Shown here: in pieces, positions 1 to 4,965 of the stretch
How positions within the stretch are numbered: the stretch's first letter is position 1
Layout of the letters: the number at the start of each line of letters is the position of its first letter
Assembly: GCA_003695555.1 (NCBI GenBank)
Contig: RFIU01000039.1
Location: 1 to 5,634 of the forward strand
Direction of reading: 5' to 3'
DNA from: Alphaproteobacteria bacterium
Lineage (GTDB): Bacteria > Pseudomonadota > Alphaproteobacteria > Sphingomonadales > Rhodothalassiaceae
Length of the DNA stretch: 5,634 nt
Notes under the pieces: generated by a model
What the model was told of the DNA's origin: nothing
The model's input: only the letters and a program-made list of their open reading frames with translations
Databases searched by the model: none
Position numbers and translations under genes: made by a program

Positions 1-394
1 CATTCCATGCGCGACAAATTGTCTCAATCCCGCTCATCAGCTCATTGCCCAGTCCTGCACCTCGTACCTGCGGGATGAGACCGAGGTCGAGAATCTCGGC
101 GTCCTCGCCGGATATCTGGAGGATGAAGAAGCCGATCGGGGAGTCCTTTTCACGCTTGCTGCCGGTCTTTTCCTTCGTTTTCCTTGCCGCCTCTTCATTC
201 CCGCTCCACAGAAGGAAGGCGTGGATCGCAGGAGAGGCGAGCAGCCGGCGCCAGCCTTCGGCCGAAAGCAGATTGTCGTCGCTTTCCCCATGAATGCGCC
301 GTGCCAGACCGGCGATGAGTTGCGCGGATCCGGGGCCGGCGGTCTGCAGGCGCAGTCTGGCCGAGGCGTCGTCCGCACTGGAACGCTTATTCAT
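1..394 (-). CDS. rimI: RimI-type GNAT N-acetyltransferase, C-terminus missing
   Basis: GNAT-family acetyltransferase, most likely RimI, which uses acetyl-CoA to acetylate protein N-termini (classically ribosomal protein S18) in the cytoplasm. 131 codons are in the window and the gene runs off the left edge. The ATG (392-394) overlaps the tsaB stop in an ATGA arrangement, so the two genes are probably translationally coupled; the upstream GGCGGGCGG is a poor ribosome site by itself. Residues 85-93 (PIGFFILQI) and 98-108 (DAEILDLGLIP) fit the central GNAT strands. Residues 109-116 (QVRGAGLG) are the Q/RxxGxG acetyl-CoA pyrophosphate loop. That loop comes about 35 residues later than in E. coli RimI, partly because of a charged Lys/Glu-rich stretch at 66-84. 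The C-terminal catalytic Glu and Tyr would lie outside the window. Position after tsaB is typical and supports RimI over another GNAT enzyme. Confidence 0.88.
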   Translation of the reverse strand, partial: MNKRSSADDASARLRLQTAGPGSAQLIAGLARRIHGESDDNLLSAEGWRRLLASPAIHAFLLWSGNEEAARKTKEKTGSKREKDSPIGFFILQISGEDAEILDLGLIPQVRGAGLGNELMSGIETICRAWN

Positions 395-1098
395 CCGCCC
401 GCCGGTCCGATGTGTGGCCGCTTCAGATAGAGAGGCCGTGCCGGAGCCTTTGCCGGTGCCCGCCCGGCGCCAAGACGGGCGAGCGCGTCAAGGCGGTCGG
501 CAAGCGCGATCCGCCAGCGGGCGGCTTCGACCACCGGGCCTTCGAGCTCCGCGGGAACGGCAAGCGGGATACCGCCGACGGCCCGGCTGCCCGTATCATC
601 GGCGGTCAGCCACAGGGGTTCGCCCTCGCGAAGGGGGGAATCATCGCCTCCAAGGGATCGGAAGCGATGTGCGACCAGCCGCCCCCGCCCCATCCCGACG
701 GCGACGGCGAATGTCTCGGGCAATGGCATATCCGATGAACGATCGCGCACCGCCTCGGCCATCGCTTCGAGCGTATCGATGCCGACCAGCGGCCGTTCCA
801 GCGCCAGTGCCAGCCCTTGGGCGGCGGCCAGTGTCACCCGGATGCCGGTAAAGCTGCCCGGCCCGCGCGCCGCCGCAATGCGGCGGATCCGCGACAGACC
901 GGCCCCGGCTTCATGGAGCAGGCCGGCAAGTTCATCGAAGAGGATTTCCGCCTGTCCGCGGGGACGTTCGACGAGCCGACGGCAGGGTGCGCGCGGCGCA
1001 CCTTCATCGTCATAAAGGCCAAGCGCAAGCCAGGGTCCCGTTGCGTCGATGGCGAGCAGCAAGCGCGGTTCCTTCCCGATGCCGGTATCGCGCGACAC
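391..1098 (-). CDS. tsaB: TsaB, tRNA t6A37 threonylcarbamoyltransferase complex subunit
   Basis: TsaB is the non-catalytic ASKHA-fold partner of TsaD. With TsaE they transfer threonylcarbamoyl from TC-AMP to A37 of ANN-decoding tRNAs. The family signature RGPGSFTGIRV is at residues 78-88, followed by the helix TLAAAQGLALAL. The N-terminal strand is LLLAIDAT (13-20), and the C-terminus has the usual PLYLKRP (222-228). The DAR motif common in the middle of the family reads GMGRGR here (135-140), and the usual PDA after PLYLR is PHI. Length is 235 residues from the GTG at 1096-1098, against about 231 in E. coli. That GTG has no properly spaced ribosome site. A TTG at codon 13 (1060-1062) has an excellent one and gives 223 residues beginning just before LLAIDAT, so the longer start may be wrong. 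The gene lies 3 bases after rutE and overlaps rimI by 4. Confidence 0.95.
   Translation of the reverse strand: MSRDTGIGKEPRLLLAIDATGPWLALGLYDDEGAPRAPCRRLVERPRGQAEILFDELAGLLHEAGAGLSRIRRIAAARGPGSFTGIRVTLAAAQGLALALERPLVGIDTLEAMAEAVRDRSSDMPLPETFAVAVGMGRGRLVAHRFRSLGGDDSPLREGEPLWLTADDTGSRAVGGIPLAVPAELEGPVVEAARWRIALADRLDALARLGAGRAPAKAPARPLYLKRPHIGPAGG
1060..1077 (-). promoter_or_regulatory. Ribosome binding site and alternative TTG start of tsaB
   Basis: On the minus strand GGGAAGGAA (1069-1077) stands 6 bases before an in-frame TTG (1060-1062), a near-ideal Shine-Dalgarno arrangement. The annotated GTG at 1096-1098 is preceded directly by AGAAG with no spacer. Most TsaB proteins start one or two residues before the LLAIDT strand, which also favours the TTG. 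Confidence 0.55.
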
Positions 1099-1101
1099 CT
1101 T

Positions 1102-1716
1102 CTAGAGGATCCGGCAGGCTTGCGTGAAGGGCAGGCGCGGCAGACGCTCGAACAGCTTTTCCTTACTGCCGTATCCGAGGCAGCAGAGGAAATTCGACCG
1201 GATGCGGCCATCCGGAAAGAAGGTGCGATCGACGCCTTCCTGGTCGAAGCCGCTCATCGGTCCGCAGTCGAGGCCGAGCGCGCGTGCCGCAATCATCAGA
1301 TAGGCGCCTTGCAGCGTCGAATTGCGGAAGGCCGTCTCGAAGGTCACCCGCGGATCACCGGTAAACCAGTTCATCGCCTCCGGCTGATGGGGGAAGAGCT
1401 CGGGCAGATGTTCGTAGAAACGGGTATCATAGCCGATGATCGCGACCACCGGCGCGCTCATCGCCTTTTCCACATTGCCGCTCATCAGGTGGGGACGCAG
1501 GCGTTCCTTGGCCTGCGGCGATTTCAGGAACAGGAAGCGCGCCGGGCTGCAGTTGGCGCTGGTCGGCCCCCATTTGAGCAGGTCGTAGAGTTGGTGTAGC
1601 GTTTCGTCGCTGACCGGCCGGTCCTGCCAGGCGTTGTAGGACCGCGCCTTGCGGAAGATCGTATCCAGCGCCTCGTCGTCGAGAGGGGTTCCCACCGGTG
1701 TTCTCCCGTCGCCCAT
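1102..1716 (-). CDS. rutE: Malonic semialdehyde reductase, RutE-type nitroreductase
   Basis: FMN-dependent nitroreductase-fold enzyme of the RutE group. In E. coli RutE reduces malonic semialdehyde to 3-hydroxypropionate with NAD(P)H in uracil breakdown. Blocks that I recall as nearly the same in E. coli RutE are KWGPTSANCSPAR (48-60), ETAFRNSTLQGAYL (127-140), GLDCGPMSGFD (148-158) and RLPRLPF (191-197). They cover the whole chain, so the family call is strong; the substrate is inferred. Length is 204 residues from the ATG at 1714-1716, or 197 from a GTG at 1693-1695 (codon 8), against 196 in E. coli. The GTG has GGGAG 7 bases upstream, while the ATG only has an abutting AAGG, so the GTG is more likely. 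No other rut gene is nearby. It lies 3 bases before tsaB and probably heads a rutE-tsaB-rimI unit with the promoter at 1767-1795. Confidence 0.92.
   Translation of the reverse strand: MGDGRTPVGTPLDDEALDTIFRKARSYNAWQDRPVSDETLHQLYDLLKWGPTSANCSPARFLFLKSPQAKERLRPHLMSGNVEKAMSAPVVAIIGYDTRFYEHLPELFPHQPEAMNWFTGDPRVTFETAFRNSTLQGAYLMIAARALGLDCGPMSGFDQEGVDRTFFPDGRIRSNFLCCLGYGSKEKLFERLPRLPFTQACRIL
1683..1710. repeat. Interrupted dyad holding two divergent GTG start codons
   Basis: The core CACCGGTG (1693-1700) is its own reverse complement. Its left CAC is the GTG start proposed for rutE on the minus strand, and its right GTG is the deacetylase start on the plus strand. Four unpaired bases on each side are followed by symmetric GGG (1686-1688) and CCC (1705-1707), then GA (1683-1684) and TC (1709-1710). 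The outer arms contain the ribosome-site purines of each gene, so part of the symmetry may only reflect two similar translation starts placed back to back. A repressor operator is possible but not shown. Confidence 0.4.
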
Positions 1717-2858
1717 CCTTGCCCGAGCTTCCGCGCGCCGATTTCCGGCGGCGATTTCTGCCTGCGCTTATAGCGTTCGGTATCCATGCTGGCAATTGGA
1801 GGGCGCTTGCGTTCCTGACGCTGTTGCTGGCGGCTTCGCCTCTTTCGGCGCCGGTTGCCGGCACCGCCCAGGATGCGGCCCAGGCCGCACTCGAACCGCA
1901 TGCGGTGATCCTGATCTATCATCGCTTCGGCGAGGATGACGTGCCGGTGACCAATATCCGTGTCGATCAGTTCGCCGAGCATCTGCGGATCCTGAAGGAA
2001 GGCGGATACCATGTCCTGCCGCTGACCGCGGTGGTGGCGGCGCTGCGTGCGCGGCAGTCGTTGCCGGACCGCACGGTGGCGATTACCGTCGATGATGCTT
2101 GGCGATCCTTCGCCGAGGTCGGCTGGCCGATGCTGAAACAGGCGGGTTTCCCGGTCACCCTGTTCGTTTCGACCGACGCGGCCGACCGCGGCGGCCATCG
2201 GCTGCTGGACTGGAACGACATCCGCCGGCTGCATCGCGAAGGCGTCGCCCTGGGCCATCATGGCGCGGCACACCTTCACATGATCGCAGAAGGGGTCGAG
2301 TCGTCGCGGGCTGATCTGGAACGCGCCGATGCACGCTGGCGTGCCGAATTCGGTGCGGTGCCGAAGGTCTTCGCCTATCCCTATGGCGAATATGATCCGA
2401 CGCTGATCGAACTGGCAAAAAAGCGCGGATTCGTCGCGGCGCTGGCGCAGTTCTCCTCGGTTGCCTCGCCGGCCGAGGATCTCTTCGCCCTGCCGCGCTT
2501 CGCGTTCAACGAACATTATGGCGACCCCGCCCGCTTCCGGCTGGTCTCACAGGCGCTTGCCCTGCCGGTCGCAAAAATACGCCCGAGCGACCCGGTGCTC
2601 GGCCGGGAAGCCAACCCGCCGCGCTTCGGCTTTTCGCTGACCCGTCCGGTTGCCGGTTGGCAGCAGGTCGCCTGCTATGCGAGTGCGACGGGCCGGGCCG
2701 AGGTGATCCTGCTGAAGGAAGAGCGCCGGGTCGAGGTGCGTCTGCCGGCACCCTTTCCGCCCGGTCGCCAGCGGATCAACTGCACGCTGCCGGCCGGCGG
2801 TGGGCGCTGGTTCTGGTTCGGGCGATTCTTTTATGTGCCCGGCGGGCCGCTCGACTGA
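1698..2858 (+). CDS. Secreted polysaccharide deacetylase (CE4/NodB family)
   Basis: Probable metal-dependent carbohydrate esterase 4 enzyme that removes N-acetyl groups from an envelope or exopolysaccharide; the substrate is unknown. An arginine-rich N-region and hydrophobic stretch (about 21-46) form a signal peptide, perhaps cut after SPLSA (51). NodB-like motifs follow: IYHRF (73-77); TVDDAW (130-135) with D132 and D133 in place of TFDDG; HGAAH (188-192), the HxxxH metal site; and FAYPYG (225-230). A C-terminal beta-rich segment (about 307-380) has PFPPGRQRINCTLP and no name I can give. The mature protein has only two cysteines, C326 and C362, a likely disulphide. The GTG start has a purine-rich AGAGGGG (1682-1688) 9 bases upstream; there is no ATG in the N-terminal part. 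It is the only plus-strand gene, divergent from rutE and convergent with the NifU-type gene, 34 bases apart. Confidence 0.88.
   Translation: MFSRRPSLPELPRADFRRRFLPALIAFGIHAGNWRALAFLTLLLAASPLSAPVAGTAQDAAQAALEPHAVILIYHRFGEDDVPVTNIRVDQFAEHLRILKEGGYHVLPLTAVVAALRARQSLPDRTVAITVDDAWRSFAEVGWPMLKQAGFPVTLFVSTDAADRGGHRLLDWNDIRRLHREGVALGHHGAAHLHMIAEGVESSRADLERADARWRAEFGAVPKVFAYPYGEYDPTLIELAKKRGFVAALAQFSSVASPAEDLFALPRFAFNEHYGDPARFRLVSQALALPVAKIRPSDPVLGREANPPRFGFSLTRPVAGWQQVACYASATGRAEVILLKEERRVEVRLPAPFPPGRQRINCTLPAGGGRWFWFGRFFYVPGGPLD
1767..1795 (-). promoter_or_regulatory. Sigma70-like promoter for rutE-tsaB-rimI
   Basis: Minus strand: a -35 element TTGCCA (1790-1795, 5 of 6 to TTGACA), 17 bases of spacer, and a -10 element TATAAG (1767-1772, 5 of 6 to TATAAT). 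Transcription would begin near 1759-1761, giving a leader of about 45 bases to the ATG at 1716 or about 65 to the GTG at 1695. It lies inside the signal-peptide codons of the divergent deacetylase. This is a reading by eye; spacing and match are unusually good for a GC-rich genome. Confidence 0.5.
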
Positions 2859-2892
2859 AGAAGGATGGACGTCGGCCGCCTTCGCGCCGGCC

Positions 2893-3471
2893 TCATGGCT
2901 CGACCGGTCGGACCTCGCGGACTTCCGGAACATAATAGCGCAGCAGATTCTCGATCCCCTGCTTGAGCGTGAAGGTCGCGCTCGGGCAGCCAGAACAGGC
3001 GCCCTGCATGAGCAGATGGACGACACCGTCCTCATAGGAGTGAAAGACGATGTCGCCGCCATCGCGCGCCACCGCCGGGCGGACCTTTTCTTCCAGCACC
3101 GCCTTGATCTGGCGTACCGTCTCGCTGTCCTGCGCCGTCCCCTCCTGGTCCGCTTGTGCGTCTGATGCGTGCGCTTTCGCCGTTTCCAGCAGCACCGGAC
3201 GATCGGCGAGGAAGTGATCGACCAGAACGGAAAGCACCTCGGGCTTGAGCGCAGCCCAGTCGGCATCGCCGCTGCGGGTGACGGAAATGAAGTCGCGGCC
3301 CAGAAAGACAGTCGCGACCCCTTCGATTGCAAGCAGAGCGGCGGCCAGCGGCGAGGCTTCGGCGGCCGCGTCCGGATCCGCGAATTCGAGGGTCCCCTCA
3401 GGGCTGACCGCGCGCCCGGGAAGAAACTTGACGGTCGCCGGATTGGGGGTCGGCCGGGTTTCGATGAACAT
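2893..3471 (-). CDS. NifU-family Fe-S scaffold/carrier, NFU1 type
   Basis: Carries or assembles a [4Fe-4S] cluster for delivery to target enzymes in the cytoplasm. Two domains are visible. Residues 1 to about 90 are the Nfu N-terminal domain, opening with MFIETRPTPNPATVKFLPG as in human mitochondrial NFU1. An acidic, Ala/Gln-rich linker spans about 98-116. Residues 117-190 are the NifU C-terminal domain, with RPAVARDGGDI (131-141) and the cluster-binding CSGC (C159 and C162) in GACSGCPSAT. The full length of 192 residues is normal for the alphaproteobacterial form and no key residue is missing. The ATG start is supported by AGAGGA (3480-3485) 8 bases upstream. It lies downstream of usp on the same strand after 132 bases, so it may be cotranscribed or have its own promoter. 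It lacks the IscU-like domain of nitrogenase NifU, so a general housekeeping role is likelier than nitrogen fixation. Confidence 0.95.
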   Translation of the reverse strand: MFIETRPTPNPATVKFLPGRAVSPEGTLEFADPDAAAEASPLAAALLAIEGVATVFLGRDFISVTRSGDADWAALKPEVLSVLVDHFLADRPVLLETAKAHASDAQADQEGTAQDSETVRQIKAVLEEKVRPAVARDGGDIVFHSYEDGVVHLLMQGACSGCPSATFTLKQGIENLLRYYVPEVREVRPVEP

Positions 3472-3500
3472 CGCGCAGATCCTCTTCTGGTTCGCCGCTG

Positions 3501-3516
3501 CCTGCCGGGGGGCAGG
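3501..3516. repeat. Inverted repeat upstream of the NifU-type gene
   Basis: CCTGCC (3501-3506), GGGG, then GGCAGG (3511-3516): a perfect 6-base stem with a 4-base loop, 29 bases before the ATG of the NifU-type gene and just upstream of its ribosome site. No T-run follows on either strand, so it is not a classical terminator. It could be a leader hairpin or chance. The rest of the 132-base gap (3472-3603) shows no gene and no convincing promoter; a TTGACC (3551-3556, minus) has no matching -10. Confidence 0.25.
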
Positions 3517-3603
3517 ATCGTAGCCATCAGTTGGCGTCTTGCCGGCACGCGGTCAAGAGCGTGGGTGCCGCAGGGAAAGGAAAGACCGCTCGCGAAGGAC
3601 TGG

Positions 3604-4167
3604 TCAGACCATGCGGTCGATCCGTTCCGGTGACAGCGAACCCGGTATGATGACCAGCGGACAGGGCAGATGGGCGATCAGCGGACCGGAGAAGTAATCG
3701 ACCAGCGGGCCGGGCTCGCCTTCCGCGCTCGCCGCCAGAATCAGGGCGAAGATGTCCTCGCGCTCCTTCAGGAATTCGAGCAAGGCCTCCTTCGGGTCGC
3801 CTTCGCGGATGACGATCTCGGGCCGCACGCCGGAATAGGCATAGACGCGCGCGGCGACCTCCTCGAGCATGTCTTCCGCCGCCTCGCGGGCTTCTTCGCG
3901 CATGCGCTCGGCGACGGCCATCCAGTTCTGAAAATCGCCGGGCGGGATCGCATGGAAAAGGATCAGGCGGCCGCCCTCGACATGTGCGGCGCGCCCCGAT
4001 GCGAAGCGGATCGCAAGCTTCGATTCCGGCGAACCGTCCACCACCACGACGAAGTACCGCGGGTGTTCCTCGATCGGGCCGAGCGGCCGTTCGCTCATCA
4101 GATCGGTATCGATGGCCATGGCGCCATGGTGGCAAGACGCGTCCTGCTTGGCAAGGGCCGTCGGCAT
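3604..4167 (-). CDS. Universal stress protein, UspA family
   Basis: Cytoplasmic UspA-fold protein of the small alphaproteobacterial kind found next to trpS and nifU; its role is stress-related and otherwise undefined. The first strand is FVVVVDGSPESKLAIRFA (39-56), then LILFHAIPP (68-76), a helix with NWMAVAERMREEAREAAEDM (81-100), EIVIREGDPKEAL (117-129) and the last strand CPLVIIPG (169-176). The nucleotide loop is degenerate: GEPG (150-153) is followed by a glycine after 7 residues rather than the canonical GxxG, 9 residues, G-S/T, so ATP binding is uncertain. The start is doubtful. Residues 1-23 from the ATG at 4165-4167 look unlike the family (SCHHG), whereas MSERPLGPIEEHPRYF from the ATG at 4096-4098 resembles usual N-termini and gives 164 residues. 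None of the candidates, including the ATG at 4117-4119, has a strong ribosome site. Confidence 0.88.
   Translation of the reverse strand: MPTALAKQDASCHHGAMAIDTDLMSERPLGPIEEHPRYFVVVVDGSPESKLAIRFASGRAAHVEGGRLILFHAIPPGDFQNWMAVAERMREEAREAAEDMLEEVAARVYAYSGVRPEIVIREGDPKEALLEFLKEREDIFALILAASAEGEPGPLVDYFSGPLIAHLPCPLVIIPGSLSPERIDRMV
4116..4129. repeat. Perfect 14-base palindrome at the usp 5' end
   Basis: CCATGGCGCCATGG equals its own reverse complement and holds ATG triplets on both strands. One of them is the candidate usp start at 4117-4119. It falls in the first codons of the long usp model, or in the leader if usp starts at 4098. It could be an operator or simply restriction-site-like sequence. 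Confidence 0.35.
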
Positions 4168-4173
4168 TCGATT

Positions 4174-4189
4174 CCCGCCGATCGGTGGG
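4174..4189. repeat. 16-base near-perfect palindrome upstream of usp
   Basis: CCCGCCGATCGGTGGG pairs with itself at every position but one (4177 with 4186). It lies in the 59-base gap between usp and the lipoprotein gene, 6 bases before the longest usp ATG, and a GANTC site (4170-4174) touches its edge. A regulator site for usp is possible; a terminator for the lipoprotein gene is unlikely because no T-run follows. Confidence 0.35.
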
Positions 4190-4226
4190 CGAGGGACGGC
4201 TCATTCCCCGATGGCCGCGAGCTTCC

Positions 4227-4856
4227 CTAATAGGCGCGGCCCTGCTTGGTCTTGATCTCGACCAGGCGGGTAGCACCGTTCTCGCCGGGGAAGTCGCGGA
4301 ACATCGCCTCGACCAGATAGGGCATGATCAGCGAAAGCTCGCGTGTCGGGCCCTCGCTCAAGGCGCGTCCCTCGAAGACGACCCTGCCGGATTTGACGTC
4401 GCGGATCTTCATTTCCAGCCGTCGCGTATAGACGGTCTGCGACTCGATATCGGGCCCGAAGAAGGGGCCGAAATCATAGGGATAGAAATAGCCGTAGTGA
4501 TAAGGGTGGAAGTAGCCGAGATAATAGCCGTAATAGGGATAGGCATAGCCGGGCCGGGTCTCGATCTCGGTGCGGCCCTGATCGACGCCGTAATCGACCA
4601 CCACTTCAAGATCGGGCTTCTCACCGGGGGCGGCGACCCGATAGCCGAGCTTGGCGAGAGTGTCGCCGATCATGTCGGCATAGGTGTGGAACTCCGGCCC
4701 TTCCTTCGCCGGATCGGCAGGAACGATGCGGACCAGATGACCGGGCGGCAGGGCGCCCTCATGGAAGCGCGTCACCTGAGTTTCGACATTGCGCGCGCAG
4801 GCCGCAAGCAGCAGGCCCGCAAGCCCCACGATCAGCAGTCGCGTGATCATCCTCAT
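4227..4856 (-). CDS. DUF4136-type lipoprotein with tyrosine-rich segment
   Basis: Small envelope lipoprotein of unknown function. A signal peptide with two arginines and a hydrophobic core (7-17) ends in the lipobox LAAC, with C20 as the lipidated residue. The residue after it is Ala, not Asp, which in enterobacterial rules means outer-membrane sorting. Residues about 25-90 and 138-200 (VYTRRLEMKIRDVKSGRVVF, 142-161) fit the DUF4136 pattern I know from proteobacterial lipoproteins. Between them, 102-134 is extremely aromatic: 12 Tyr and 5 Phe in 33 residues, with Gly, Pro and His and no Cys. The ATG is backed by GGGGAG (4864-4869) 7 bases upstream; a second ATG follows at codon 3. It sits between trpS and usp on the same strand. 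I recognise the family, not a function. Confidence 0.82.
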   Translation of the reverse strand: MRMITRLLIVGLAGLLLAACARNVETQVTRFHEGALPPGHLVRIVPADPAKEGPEFHTYADMIGDTLAKLGYRVAAPGEKPDLEVVVDYGVDQGRTEIETRPGYAYPYYGYYLGYFHPYHYGYFYPYDFGPFFGPDIESQTVYTRRLEMKIRDVKSGRVVFEGRALSEGPTRELSLIMPYLVEAMFRDFPGENGATRLVEIKTKQGRAY

Positions 4857-4965
4857 CGCTCATCTCCCCGCAAGATCGCTCCTGAGCCGCCTCTACATGT
4901 GTATCCTCATGCGGCTTGCTGCAAGATGAATGCGGGTTACGCAGTGCGCAGGGCACAGGCCGGCT

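Noticed and set aside
37..378. Minus-strand open frame of 113 codons at the left edge
   Set aside because: It is a shifted frame of rimI. The GNAT loop QVRGAGLG and the ATGA junction with tsaB support the other frame.
1101..1112. TCTAGAGGATCC, identical to the XbaI-BamHI part of a common cloning-vector polylinker
   Set aside because: The match stops at 12 bases, with no SalI/PstI or KpnI/SmaI continuation on either side. The bases encode the natural RutE C-terminus (CRIL and stop), so it is chance rather than vector.
817..1599. Plus-strand open frame of 260 codons over tsaB and rutE
   Set aside because: It is the reverse shadow of two strongly recognised minus-strand genes.
1524..2516. Minus-strand open frame of 330 codons over the deacetylase
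   Set aside because: It is antisense to the deacetylase and out of frame with rutE, has typical shadow composition, and the deacetylase motifs are clear on plus.
2859..2892. Possible bidirectional terminator between the convergent deacetylase and NifU-type genes
   Set aside because: GGCCG (2874-2878) can pair with CGGCC (2888-2892), but the stem is only 5 bases with a 9-base loop and there is no T-run on either strand.
2547..3548. Minus-strand open frame of 333 codons over the NifU-type gene and the deacetylase end
   Set aside because: It is a shifted frame of the real NifU-type gene, rich in Arg/Pro/Ser, and crosses the end of a well-supported plus-strand gene.
3528..3556. Possible promoter for the NifU-type gene (TTGACC at 3551-3556, minus)
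   Set aside because: No hexamer resembling TATAAT lies 16-18 bases downstream.
4930..4965. Short hairpins (TGCG-GGTTA-CGCA and GTGC-GCAC) after the trpS stop
   Set aside because: The stems are only 4 bases and no T-run follows, so they do not support an intrinsic terminator.
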